From positions 1 through 25,949 of the forward strand of contig DASXDG010000209.1 of NCBI GenBank assembly GCA_036490795.1: a stretch of 25,949 nucleotides of DNA. The letters run 5' to 3'. The stretch's first letter is position 1. Each line of letters opens with the position of its first letter. Below the pieces are notes generated by a model. It ran no database searches. It was not told the origin of the DNA and saw only the letters and a program-made list of their open reading frames with translations. Both the position numbers and the translations under genes were made by a program. The stretch is from JAFARZ01 sp036490795 (GTDB lineage Bacteria > Actinomycetota > Actinomycetes > Streptosporangiales > Streptosporangiaceae). This document shows, piece after piece, positions 7,076 through 14,859 of this stretch.

Positions 7076-9310
7076 CTAGGCGGTCACCGCGTAGGCGTGC
7101 TGGTCGGCGCTGCCGAAGAACACGATCCCGCCGGTCACCGCGACGTTGGAGGCGACCGGTCCGCCGGTGGTGAAGGCCCAGAGCTTGTTGCCGGTGGTGG
7201 CCTGCCAGGCGTAGAGCAGCCCGTCGTTCCCGGCGCCGTAGACCGCGTTCCCGGCGGCCGTGGACACGAAGATGCCCTGGGGCACAGCGGCGTGCCACAG
7301 CAGCGCCCCGGTACTGGTATTCAGCGCGGCCAGGCCGCTGTCGCTGCTCGCGAACACGAGGCCGTCCGCGACTGTCACGGTCGCATTCTTGCCGACGGAC
7401 CGGTGCCATAGCTCCTGGCCGCTGGTGGCGTCCAGCGCGTAGACGGTGCCGCCCTGGCTTCCGGCGTAGACGACCCCGCCGGACACGACGGGTCCCGGCT
7501 CGAGGAAGCTCGCCCCGCGCAGGGCACGCCGCCACGCCTGGGTCCCGTTCGCCGCGCGCAGCGCGATGACCTCGCCCGCGCTGGTGGTCAGGTACACCAG
7601 GCCGGGGCCGGCGGCCAGGCCGCCCATGACGTCTGAGATGCCGCTGTCCAGCACGTACGTCCACAGCGTCTCGCCGCCCGCGGCACTGATCGCGATGACG
7701 CCGGAATGCACCGGCGTCTTCGGCGACGTGCCGGCGTACACCACGTGGCCGGCCACCGTCAGGCCGAAGTCACCGTGCGAATCGACGACCCACCGCCGCT
7801 TCCCGGTCGACGCGTCCAGCGCGGTGATACCGCCGCCGGTGTTGTCGCTGCCGGCGAACACGGAACCGCCTGCCGTAACCAGCTGGTTGTTGGAGCTGGC
7901 GTCCGTGGCGAAGCGCCACAGCTGGCGACCGGTGCGCGCGTCCATCGCGTAGACGGCGTCCGCGTAGGTCCCCGCGAACGCGATAGCACCGCTGGCCGCC
8001 ACGGACTGGACTGAGCTGTTCGCCGGGAAGCTCCACAGCCGGGTGCCTGACGGCGGCAGCGGCTTGTGCGCCCGGTCGGCCGAGGTGAGGTTGCCGCTGT
8101 CGGTGTGGCCGGACCCGGTCGTGCCCTCATCGCGGATCGCCGCCCAGGCACCGATCGCCAGCCCGGCCGTGGCCATGCCGGCCAGGGCGGCCAGCGCGCG
8201 CCGCCTGCCCATGCCGGAAACCGGCTGGGTCGCGCCGTGGTGCCCGCCCGCGGGCTGGTGCCCGCCCGCGGGCGGCGCCGTGTCCTGCGGCCGGCCGGCG
8301 CCCGGGCCGGGCGCGGCCGGGTCGAGGCGCGTCCGCGTATCGCCGAGCCCGCGCAGGCCGCTGGACGGCATGGGCAGGCCTGGCGGCGGCTCGGGGCTGG
8401 CCCCCCACGGCGGCAACTGCCTGACCGGCGCGTCCGGATCGAGCTGTGCCTGGTAGTTCGCGATGTACCTGGCCACCGCGTCTGGCCAGAACGCACCTGG
8501 CGCGCCGGCTTCGGCCACCGGCAGGCCGCCCGCCAGCTGGGCCGGCGTCGGCCGCATGGCCGGGTTCTTGGACAGGCACGCGGCCACCAGGGCGCGCAGC
8601 CCGGGCGGGACGGGCTCTAGGTCGGCTTCGGTGTAGACGATCCGGTACAGCAGCACCGCCGCCTGCGCGTCACCGAACGGCGCCATCCCGGTAGCGGCGA
8701 AGTACGCCACCGCGCCGAGCGAGAACATGTCGCTGGCCGGCCCGGTCTTCTCGCCCCTGGCCTGTTCCGGCGACATGTAGGACGGGGTACCGAGCACGCT
8801 TTCCGCCGCGGTCAGCACCGTGCTGTCCAGGCTCCTGGCGATGCCGAAGTCGATCACCCGCGGCCCGTCCTGCGCCATCAGCACGTTGCCTGGCTTCAGG
8901 TCGCGGTGCACCAGGCCGCTGGCGTGGATGGCGCGCAGCGCCTCCGCCAGCCCGGCGATCAGCCGCCACACGGCCGGTTCAGGCAGCGGGCCCGCGCCCA
9001 TCACCATGTCCTGCAGTGGCGGACCCGGCACGAACGCGGTGGCCAGCCATGGCGGATCATCGTCGGGGCCGGCCGCGACGACGGGGCTGGCGTACGCGCC
9101 GTTGACCGCCTGCGCGGCCGCGACCTCCCGCTTGAACCGGCCGCTGAACTGGGGATCGCGGGCAAGGTGCGGGTACACGACCTTCACCGCCACCGCGCGC
9201 CCGGCCGGAGAGATGCCCAGGTACACGCGGCCCATGCCGCCCGATCCCAGCCGCGCGCGCAGCTGGAACTCGCCGATCGCCCGCGGGTCATCCGCGGCTA
9301 GCGGGTTCAT
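7076..9310 (-). CDS. Transmembrane Ser/Thr protein kinase with C-terminal PQQ-type beta-propeller (first gene of pair)
   Basis: The 744-residue protein is paralogous to the next gene downstream. The kinase domain is collinear residue by residue: Lys43, HRD 135-137, DFG 154-156, SPE 180-182, with glycine loop LGSGGMGRV and activation-loop VLGTPSYMSPE. A Pro/Gly/His-rich linker (about 290-365) precedes one membrane segment (about 372-392). Eight propeller repeats follow, ending a few residues after the last blade. The start is set at ATG 9310 (MNPLAADDP) because GGAG lies 7 nt upstream and the paralog begins at the equivalent residue; the frame is open 22 codons further but without similarity. 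The linker and propeller differ far more than the kinase halves, suggesting duplication followed by divergence of the sensor. Its TAG is one base from the ATG of the second kinase, so the two form an operon. Confidence 0.93.
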   Translation of the reverse strand: MNPLAADDPRAIGEFQLRARLGSGGMGRVYLGISPAGRAVAVKVVYPHLARDPQFSGRFKREVAAAQAVNGAYASPVVAAGPDDDPPWLATAFVPGPPLQDMVMGAGPLPEPAVWRLIAGLAEALRAIHASGLVHRDLKPGNVLMAQDGPRVIDFGIARSLDSTVLTAAESVLGTPSYMSPEQARGEKTGPASDMFSLGAVAYFAATGMAPFGDAQAAVLLYRIVYTEADLEPVPPGLRALVAACLSKNPAMRPTPAQLAGGLPVAEAGAPGAFWPDAVARYIANYQAQLDPDAPVRQLPPWGASPEPPPGLPMPSSGLRGLGDTRTRLDPAAPGPGAGRPQDTAPPAGGHQPAGGHHGATQPVSGMGRRRALAALAGMATAGLAIGAWAAIRDEGTTGSGHTDSGNLTSADRAHKPLPPSGTRLWSFPANSSVQSVAASGAIAFAGTYADAVYAMDARTGRQLWRFATDASSNNQLVTAGGSVFAGSDNTGGGITALDASTGKRRWVVDSHGDFGLTVAGHVVYAGTSPKTPVHSGVIAISAAGGETLWTYVLDSGISDVMGGLAAGPGLVYLTTSAGEVIALRAANGTQAWRRALRGASFLEPGPVVSGGVVYAGSQGGTVYALDATSGQELWHRSVGKNATVTVADGLVFASSDSGLAALNTSTGALLWHAAVPQGIFVSTAAGNAVYGAGNDGLLYAWQATTGNKLWAFTTGGPVASNVAVTGGIVFFGSADQHAYAVTA

Positions 9311-9494
9311 CAAGTACTCCGTGGTTGCCCTCGTCCGCCCGTTACCGTCCCAGTCTGGCGGCTCGGGCAACGGCATGACGCCGAATCAGAACAAAACGGG
9401 CGCCGTCCCCCCCATTGGCGCGGAAGATTGCCCCAACGCGGAAGAAAAGGCTGCTCACCAGGGTTCGGATCGACAAGGTTTTCGGACCGAGTAA

Positions 9495-9591
9495 TCATAA
9501 CTAACAGTGGTGCTTCGGTCATCGATAGTGCCATCGGGCGCCACGGCGGGCGTAGCGGGTGACCTGGCGCAAGCACCAGCGTTAGTTATGA
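9495..9591. repeat. 97-bp element with 21-bp terminal inverted repeats (dispersed repeat, copy 1 plus inverted arm)
   Basis: The left arm (9495-9515, TCATAACTAAC then AGTGGTGCTT) and right arm (9571-9591) are inverted copies matching at 19 of 21 positions. The right arm includes the last Ser codon and TAA stop of add. Between the arms lies an inner inverted repeat CGAT-agtgcc-ATCG near 9522-9535. The left part is repeated at 14751 and the arm alone at 24027. In RNA the arms would close a long stem, so it may also act as a 3' end or processing structure for add. No transposase is present. The remaining gap down to the kinase start (9311-9494) shows only an 8-bp direct repeat GCGGAAGA at 9420 and 9438. 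Confidence 0.75.
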
Positions 9592-10596
9592 CAGCCAGGC
9601 ATCGATGCCGGTCAGCAGCCGTGCGCGCACGTCGGACGGCGCGGCGCTGGACAGCACGGAGGTGCGGGCGAGGAAGGCCAGTTCCGGATCCGAGAACCCG
9701 TGTACCGAACGGGCCAGCTCGTACTGCGCGGCCAGCCGGGAGCCGAATAGCAGCGGATCGTCAGCCCCCAGCGCCACCGGCACGCCCGCGTCCACCAGAA
9801 CGCGCAGCGGCACGTCGGCCGGGACAGCCGCCACCCCGAGCGCCACGTTGGAAGCCGGGCAGACCTCGCAGGTGACCTCCTCGGCGGCCAGCCGCTTGAC
9901 CAGAGCCGGGTCTTCGGCGGCGCGGACGCCGTGGCCGACCCGGTTCGCGTGCAGGCTGTCCAGGCAGGCCGCGACGCTGGGCGGGCCGGCCAGCTCGCCG
10001 CCGTGCGGGACCAGCCGCAGCCCGGCCCGCTCCGCGATGCTGAACGCACGGACGAAATCCCCGGCCGCGCCGCGCCGCTCGTCGTTCGACAGGCCGAACC
10101 CGACAACCCCGTGGTCCGCGTACTGCGCCGCCAGCCGGGCCAGGATCCGCGCATCGAGCGGATGCCTGGTCCGGTTGGCGGCGATGATCACGCCGATGCC
10201 CACGCCCGTCCCCACGCTGGCCTTCGCGGCGGCGTCGAGCACGAGCTCGATGGTGGCGCTGAGCCCGCCGAACCGGTTCCCGTACCCGGACGGATCGACC
10301 TGGATCTCCAGCCAGCCCGACCCTTCCCGCTGCTCGTCCTCGGCGCTCTCCCGCAGCAGCCGGTACACGTCGTCAGGCCGGCGCAGCACCGAGCGAGCCG
10401 TGTCGTATAGCCGCTGAAACCGGAACCAGCCCCGCTCGTCGGTGCCGCTCAGCTGCGGTGGCCACTCCTCGGTGAGGGCAGGCGGCAGGTGCATCCCGTA
10501 GAAACCAGCCAGGTCGACCAGGGTCGAGTGGCGCATCGAGCCGGTGAAATGGAGATGGAGATGCGCCTTAGGCAGCGTTTCGACAGGGCGCGGCAT
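9586..10596 (-). CDS. add: Adenosine deaminase family protein
   Basis: Predicted zinc-dependent purine (adenosine) deaminase that releases ammonia, in cytoplasmic purine salvage. From ATG 10596 it is 336 residues, the usual family size. Family marks in order: HLHLHFTGS at 12-20 (zinc His14 and His16), PHGGE (normally HAGE, catalytic Glu), VGHG, CPASN, and a DDP zinc Asp near the C-terminus. The residue after HxHF is Thr, where classical ADA has an Asp/Glu that contacts the ribose 5'-hydroxyl, so the exact substrate is uncertain. The GTG at 10611 is an alternative start only 3 nt after the TAG of the aminotransferase gene. Either way the two are translated as an operon. The stop lies inside an inverted-repeat element (9571-9591). 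Confidence 0.85.
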   Translation of the reverse strand: MPRPVETLPKAHLHLHFTGSMRHSTLVDLAGFYGMHLPPALTEEWPPQLSGTDERGWFRFQRLYDTARSVLRRPDDVYRLLRESAEDEQREGSGWLEIQVDPSGYGNRFGGLSATIELVLDAAAKASVGTGVGIGVIIAANRTRHPLDARILARLAAQYADHGVVGFGLSNDERRGAAGDFVRAFSIAERAGLRLVPHGGELAGPPSVAACLDSLHANRVGHGVRAAEDPALVKRLAAEEVTCEVCPASNVALGVAAVPADVPLRVLVDAGVPVALGADDPLLFGSRLAAQYELARSVHGFSDPELAFLARTSVLSSAAPSDVRARLLTGIDAWLS

Positions 10597-10614
10597 CCGC
10601 CCAGTGTGCACTGC

Positions 10615-11817
10615 CTACCGGGCGTCGGCGAGCAACTTGGCTATCCGGGTAATGCCTTCTTCGAGGTCGGCGTCGCCCAGGGCGCAAGAAAGCCGGAAAT
10701 ACCCAGGCGTGCCGAACGCCTCGCCGGGCACGACCGCGACTTCGGCCTCCTCCAGGATGAGGCCGGCCAGTTCGGAGCTCGACCGGGCCACCCGCCCGCC
10801 GATCTCCTTCCCGAGCAGCCCCTTGACGCTCGGGTAGCAGTAGAACGCACCCTGCGGTTCCGGGCAGATCACGCCGGGGATCTCGTTGAGCATCCGCGAC
10901 ATGGTGAGCCGCCGCCGGTCGAATGCTTCGCGCATCTGTTCGACGGCGACCAGGTCGCCCGTGACGGCGGCGAGCGCGGCGGCCTGGGCGACGTTGCACA
11001 CGTTGGACGTGGCGTGGCTTTGCAGGTTGGCGGCCGCGCCGATGACGTCCTTCGGGCCGATCATCCAGCCGACCCGCCAGCCGGTCATCGCGTAGGTCTT
11101 GGCGCAGCCGTTCAGCACCACGCACCGGTCGGCGATCTCCGGCGTCTGGACCGGGACGGAGGAGAACTGGGCATCGCCGTAGATCAGGTGCTCGTAGATC
11201 TCATCGGTGATCACCCACAGGCCGCGCTGGTAGGCCCACTGGCCGATTTCGCGCACCAGCGAGGGCGGGTAGACCGCCCCGGTGGGGTTGGACGGGGAGA
11301 CGAACAGCAGCACCTTGGTGTTCTCGGTGACCGCGGCGTCCAGGGCGGCGACCGAGGTCAGGTATCCGGTGCTCTCATCGGTCGGGACGATCGTGGAAAT
11401 CCCGCCGGCCAGGGCGATCGCTTCGGGGTAGGTGGTCCAGTAGGGAGCGGGCAGCAGCACCTCGTCGCCCGGGTCGAGCAGGGTGGCGAAACTCTGGTAG
11501 ACGGCCTGCTTGCCGCCGTTGGTGACCAGGACCTGACCGGTCTCGACCCGGTAACCGCTGTCGCGCAGTGTCTTGTCCGCGATGGCCGAGCGCAGCTCGG
11601 GCAGGCCCGCCGCGGGCGTGTACTTATGGAATCTGGGCTCCGCACAGGCCTTCTGCGCGGCTTCGACGATGTAGGCGGGCGTGGGGAAATCGGGCTCGCC
11701 GGCGCCGAAGCCGATAACCGGGCGTCCGGCCGCCTTCAGCGCCTTAGCCTTGGCGTCGACAGCTAGCGTGGCGGACTCGGCGATGGCCGCGATACGTGCG
11801 GAAACTCGTGTTGGCAT
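10615..11817 (-). CDS. aspC: Pyridoxal-phosphate aminotransferase, aspartate aminotransferase type (class I)
   Basis: Predicted to transfer amino groups between aspartate or a related amino acid and 2-oxoglutarate in the cytoplasm. It has 400 residues. Fold-type I marks: FGAGEPDFPTP near 37-47, SNPTGAVYPP (cofactor Asn), the Schiff-base Lys240 in GCAKTYAMTGWRVGW, and the C-terminal FRLSCA, whose Arg binds the substrate carboxylate. The Thermus-like GEPDF start places it in the AspAT I-beta/gamma group, where prephenate or other substrates are also possible. The start is ATG 11817 (MPTRVSARIAAI); the frame stays open far upstream across the tRNA gene on the other strand, which is not coding. 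No good Shine-Dalgarno sequence is visible. It lies divergently to tRNA-Trp-secE and upstream of add. This neighbour order recurs in streptomycetes as far as I recall. Confidence 0.9.
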   Translation of the reverse strand: MPTRVSARIAAIAESATLAVDAKAKALKAAGRPVIGFGAGEPDFPTPAYIVEAAQKACAEPRFHKYTPAAGLPELRSAIADKTLRDSGYRVETGQVLVTNGGKQAVYQSFATLLDPGDEVLLPAPYWTTYPEAIALAGGISTIVPTDESTGYLTSVAALDAAVTENTKVLLFVSPSNPTGAVYPPSLVREIGQWAYQRGLWVITDEIYEHLIYGDAQFSSVPVQTPEIADRCVVLNGCAKTYAMTGWRVGWMIGPKDVIGAAANLQSHATSNVCNVAQAAALAAVTGDLVAVEQMREAFDRRRLTMSRMLNEIPGVICPEPQGAFYCYPSVKGLLGKEIGGRVARSSSELAGLILEEAEVAVVPGEAFGTPGYFRLSCALGDADLEEGITRIAKLLADAR

Positions 11818-11846
11818 GGAACCGATTGAACCATCGTGGCGTTGAG

Positions 11847-11877
11847 TTAGACGAATGGGTACCGCCGGACGTACACT
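11847..11877 (+). promoter_or_regulatory. Candidate promoter for the tRNA-Trp-secE-nusG transcript
   Basis: TACACT (11872-11877) is a fair -10. The best -35 is TTAGAC (11847-11852) at a long 19-bp spacing. A second -10-like TATGGT at 11926-11931 lacks a -35. Either would give a leader before the tRNA. Confidence 0.3.
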
Positions 11878-11963
11878 GGCTTGGCCGACAGCGTGACTGA
11901 GGTAGCGGAAGCATGCCCGTTGGGCTATGGTTCGTAATTCAGCCTCGCAGCTTTTGTTAGCAG

Positions 11964-12037
11964 AGGGCAGTAGCTCAATTGGCCAGAGTCCCGGTCTCCA
12001 AAACCGGTGGTTGGGGGTTCGAGTCCCTCCTGCCCTG
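11964..12037 (+). tRNA. tRNA-Trp (anticodon CCA)
   Basis: A 74-nt cloverleaf. The acceptor stem AGGGCAG (11964-11970) pairs with CTGCCCT (12030-12036), with discriminator G. The anticodon stem CCGGT/ACCGG encloses loop CTCCAAA with anticodon CCA at 11998-12000. The T arm is GGGGG-TTCGAGT-CCCTC. The 3' CCA is not encoded. secE begins 27 nt downstream, so the tRNA is probably cut from the secE-nusG transcript, a conserved actinobacterial arrangement. Confidence 0.97.
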
Positions 12038-12064
12038 CTGATTCGTTGGACAACAGGTGAGGTT

Positions 12065-12307
12065 ATGGCTACGCAGACACGCGGTGAGGCGGACAAGCGC
12101 GGTGGTCGTGCGGCAAAGCGCGACCAGCGGATGACTCCGGCGCTTTTCGTCCGGCAGGTCGTTGCTGAGTTGCGCAAGGTGATCTGGCCCACCCGTAAAG
12201 AGCTGGTCACGTACACGGTGGTGTGCCTCACGTTCGTAGTGATCATGGCGACCATCGTCACATTGCTGGATGTCGGCTTCGCCAAGCTGATGTTCTGGGT
12301 GTTCTAG
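12065..12307 (+). CDS. secE: Preprotein translocase subunit SecE
   Basis: Membrane subunit that clamps SecY in the Sec translocon. At 80 residues it is the short single-span form typical of actinobacteria. A basic N-terminus is followed by the conserved amphipathic segment AELRKVIWPTRKELVTYT (35-51) and one membrane helix (about 48-70). ATG 12065 follows AGGTGAGG at a suitable distance. An open frame begins further upstream but would run through the tRNA, so it is rejected. nusG follows after 87 nt. Confidence 0.96.
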   Translation: MATQTRGEADKRGGRAAKRDQRMTPALFVRQVVAELRKVIWPTRKELVTYTVVCLTFVVIMATIVTLLDVGFAKLMFWVF

Positions 12308-12394
12308 CTCCGCGGAGCCGGTCTGGGTCCGCTTGGGGGAGCGCGCCCGGACCTTGGGGGCGCTTGGGGTGGGGCCAGGAGAAAGGACTAAATC

Positions 12395-13237
12395 TTGTCT
12401 GAGGACAACCTGAACTATGACGACCCGGCGGCGGGGGAGACCGTTCTCGCCGAGGCCGCCGTTGACGCTGCCGACGACGACGTTGAGGCTACCGGCGAGG
12501 CGCCGGAAGCCGATGCGCCGGAAGCCGATGCGCCGGAAGCCGACGGGTCAGAGGCCGAGCTCGTAGCGGTCGAAGTCTCAGCAGAGGCTGAGGCGCCGGA
12601 AGGCGAGGACGCCGAAGAGGCAGCTGAGGACGCGCCGGTCGTCGACCCGCTCGAGGAGTTCCAGCGCGAGCTGCGGATGATGCCGGGTGACTGGTACGTA
12701 GTCCACTCGTACGCAGGCTACGAGAACCGGGTGAAGACCAACCTGGAGAGCCGCATTCAGTCCCTCAACATGGAGGATTACATCTTCCAGATCGAGGTTC
12801 CGGTTCACCAGGTCACCGAGGTCAAGGCCGGCAAGCGGCAGCAGGTCCAGGAAAAAGTGCTGCCCGGCTACATCCTGGTCCGGATGGAGCTCACCGACGA
12901 GTCCTGGGCCGTGGTGCGGAACACGCCCGGCGTCACGGGTTTCGTCGGCCTGTCCAGCCGTCCCTCGCCGCTCCAGCTCAGCGAGGTCGCCTCGCTGCTG
13001 GCGCCCGAGCCCGAGCCTGGCACCCCGGCGGCGTCCGCCGCGGCGGCGGCCAAGGCCACGGCATCGCCGGAATTCGAGGTCGGCGAGTCGGTTACCGTTA
13101 TGGACGGGCCGTTCGCGACGCTGCCGGCCACCGTGAACGAAATAAACGGGGACACCCAGAAGCTCAAGGTTCTGGTGTCCATCTTCGGCCGCGAGACCCC
13201 CGTCGAGCTGTCGTTCGATCAGGTCACGAAGATATAA
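12395..13237 (+). CDS. nusG: Transcription elongation/antitermination factor NusG with acidic N-terminal extension
   Basis: Binds RNA polymerase and links it to Rho or the ribosome. Of 280 residues, the NGN domain covers about 97-203 (PGDWYVVHSYAGYENRVK and the conserved VLPGYILVRM). A Pro/Ala linker covers 204-225 and the KOW domain 226-280 (VGESVTVMDGPFATLPATV). Residues 1-90 are a highly acidic, low-complexity extension, a feature of actinobacterial NusG, here lengthened by a tandem repeat. The Ala run in the NGN-KOW linker is unusually long. The start is TTG 12395, with AAAGGA 7 nt upstream. Transcription likely continues from secE; a weak inverted repeat GGTCCG/CGGACC lies in the 87-nt gap. 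Confidence 0.97.
   Translation: MSEDNLNYDDPAAGETVLAEAAVDAADDDVEATGEAPEADAPEADAPEADGSEAELVAVEVSAEAEAPEGEDAEEAAEDAPVVDPLEEFQRELRMMPGDWYVVHSYAGYENRVKTNLESRIQSLNMEDYIFQIEVPVHQVTEVKAGKRQQVQEKVLPGYILVRMELTDESWAVVRNTPGVTGFVGLSSRPSPLQLSEVASLLAPEPEPGTPAASAAAAAKATASPEFEVGESVTVMDGPFATLPATVNEINGDTQKLKVLVSIFGRETPVELSFDQVTKI
12501..12545. repeat. Three 15-bp tandem repeats in nusG
   Basis: CGCCGGAAGCCGATG occurs twice exactly (12501, 12516) and once with one change (12531). Each copy encodes A-P-E-A-D in the acidic N-terminal tail. This looks like recent slippage expansion in a disordered region. Confidence 0.85.
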
Positions 13238-13256
13238 ATAGTTAGGGAAGCAGGAA

Positions 13257-13691
13257 ATGCCGCCAAGAAGGAAAAAGGTCGCTGCCCTCGTCAAGGTGCA
13301 GCTGCCCGCCGGCCAGGCCACCCCGGCACCGCCCGTCGGTACCGCGCTCGGCCCGCACGGCGTCAACATCATGGACTTCGTCAAGCAGTACAACGCTGCT
13401 ACCGAAGGCCAACGAGGGAACATCATCCCGGTCGAGATCACGATCTACGAAGACCGGTCGTTCACCTTCGTCACCAAGACGCCCCCGGCACCGGAGCTGA
13501 TCAAGAAGGCGGCCGGCGTCGACAAGGGCAGCGCCGTCCCGCACAAGGACAAGGTCGGCACGATTTCCGCGGCCCAGCTCCGCGACATCGCCACGACCAA
13601 GATGCCCGACCTCAACGCGAACACGATCGAGGCCGCCGAGAAGATCATCGCCGGCACCGCCCGGTCGATGGGCATCACCGTCCGGCGCTGA
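13257..13691 (+). CDS. rplK: 50S ribosomal protein L11
   Basis: Binds 23S rRNA at the GTPase-associated centre at the base of the L10-L12 stalk. 144 residues, the usual length. The Pro-rich N-terminal linker (ATPAPPVGTALGPHGVNIM) is intact, including the prolines whose loss gives thiostrepton resistance in other bacteria. The C-terminal rRNA-binding domain ends SMGITVRR. ATG 13257 is 19 nt after nusG and has GGAAGCAGGAA just upstream. rplA follows after 75 nt. Confidence 0.98.
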   Translation: MPPRRKKVAALVKVQLPAGQATPAPPVGTALGPHGVNIMDFVKQYNAATEGQRGNIIPVEITIYEDRSFTFVTKTPPAPELIKKAAGVDKGSAVPHKDKVGTISAAQLRDIATTKMPDLNANTIEAAEKIIAGTARSMGITVRR

Positions 13692-13766
13692 GTTTTCAGT
13701 CCCACCGTGGCAGGGCCTGTGCGCGGGCCCGTCGATGACCACAGACTCCACAAGGAGATTTCGTAC

Positions 13767-14489
13767 ATGAAGCGCAGCAAGGCATACCGCAAGGCCGATG
13801 AGGCCTTCGACAGCGAGAAGCTGTACACCCCCGCCGAGGCCGTCACGATGGCCAAGGCGAACCCGGTGTCCAAGTTCGATCCGACCGTCGAGGTGGCCAT
13901 CCGGCTCGGTGTCGACCCTCGCAAGCAGGACCAGATGGTCCGTGGCACGGTCAACCTGCCGAACGGCACCGGCAAGACCGCCCGGGTTGCCGTCTTCGCC
14001 ACCGGTGACCGGGCAGAAGAGGCCCGCGCCGCTGGCGCCGATGTGGTCGGCTCCGATGACCTGCTCGAGCGGATCCAGGGCGGTTTCCTCGACTTCGACG
14101 CCGTCGTGGCCACCCCGGACCTGATGGGTAAGGTCGGCCGCCTGGGCCGCGTGCTCGGCCCGCGTGGCCTGATGCCGAACCCCAAGACCGGCACGGTGAC
14201 CGCCGACGTGGCCAAGGCCGTCACCGAGATCAAGGGCGGCAAGATCGAGTTCCGGGTGGACCGGCACGGCAATCTTCACTTCATCATCGGCAAGGCGTCG
14301 TTCACGCCGGTGGCGCTGCTGGAGAACTACGCCGCGGCGCTGGACGAGGTGGTCCGCCTCAAGCCGGCCGCGGCCAAGGGCCGGTACCTGAAGAAGATCG
14401 TCTTCACCACCACCATGGGCCCCGGCATCCCCGTCGACCCGAACAAGACCCGCAACTTCACCGACGACCTGGCTGAAGTCAGCGCGTAA
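13767..14489 (+). CDS. rplA: 50S ribosomal protein L1
   Basis: Forms the mobile L1 stalk on 23S rRNA near the E site and in many bacteria represses its own operon. 240 residues, full length, with the conserved LGPRGLMPNPKTGTVT and the C-terminal TTMGPGIPVD. ATG 13767 (MKRSKAYRKA) follows AAGGAGA by 7 nt. An in-frame extension to 13707 lacks similarity to L1. It is followed by a 558-nt non-coding gap before rplJ. Confidence 0.98.
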   Translation: MKRSKAYRKADEAFDSEKLYTPAEAVTMAKANPVSKFDPTVEVAIRLGVDPRKQDQMVRGTVNLPNGTGKTARVAVFATGDRAEEARAAGADVVGSDDLLERIQGGFLDFDAVVATPDLMGKVGRLGRVLGPRGLMPNPKTGTVTADVAKAVTEIKGGKIEFRVDRHGNLHFIIGKASFTPVALLENYAAALDEVVRLKPAAAKGRYLKKIVFTTTMGPGIPVDPNKTRNFTDDLAEVSA

Positions 14490-14524
14490 GTTTCGCCGCC
14501 GACCCCCGCAGACCCCGCCGGGGG

Positions 14525-14541
14525 CCCGCGGGGCTCGCGGG
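14525..14541 (+). terminator. Possible hairpin terminator after rplA
   Basis: CCCGCG-GGGCT-CGCGGG forms a 6-bp G/C stem 35 nt after the rplA stop. No T-run follows, only a pyrimidine-rich TACTCCCTCCTGTCC. It may be a U-less actinobacterial terminator or just a G/C hairpin. Confidence 0.35.
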
Positions 14542-14558
14542 TACTCCCTCCTGTCCTA

Positions 14559-14637
14559 GCCGCCGTTAACGCGGCAACTATGTCCAACGCGGCGATTAAT
14601 GCCGCTGTGGGCAGCATTTGCTTCCGTGCTGGACATA
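14559..14637. other. Clustered inverted repeats in the rplA-rplJ gap
   Basis: Hairpin GCCGC-cgttaac-GCGGC (14559-14575) is followed by GCGGC-gattaat-GCCGC (14589-14605). The second sits inside a larger 8-bp perfect inverted repeat TATGTCCA (14579-14586) / TGGACATA (14630-14637). The A/T-containing loops stand out in this G/C-rich region. It could be a folded RNA or a protein-binding site. No matching known family is recognised. Confidence 0.5.
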
Positions 14638-14750
14638 ATTACCGCGCTGATCACCCGCCAGCCCGCACAAACGCATCAGCGCGCGGCGCGACGCCGCCAC
14701 CCGCGAACACGCACCTCTCCGGCCGTGTTCTAAAGCCTTCTGGCGGAGAA

Positions 14751-14828
14751 TCATAACTAGCAGTGGTTCTTCCATCGCCGATAGTGGCATCGGACGCTCC
14801 GTCCGGAGTTGCCGCTGGCGATTTGGCC
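14751..14828. repeat. Dispersed intergenic repeat, copy 2
   Basis: Matches the left part of the 97-bp element at 9495: TCATAACTA, then CAGTGGT, CTTC, GATAGTG, CATCGG and CGC are shared, with a conserved small hairpin CCGAT-agtggc-ATCGG (14779-14793). Weaker similarity extends about 20 bp upstream and to about 14828 downstream. There is no right-hand inverted arm. It ends where the rplJ promoter begins. Confidence 0.6.
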
Positions 14829-14852
14829 GCGGACACGCGGAGCCCGTACACT
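14823..14852 (+). promoter_or_regulatory. Promoter of rplJ-rplL
   Basis: TTGGCC (14823-14828) and TACACT (14847-14852) at 18-bp spacing would start transcription near 14860, just before the structured rplJ leader. Confidence 0.6.
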
Positions 14853-14859
14853 GAGTGCG

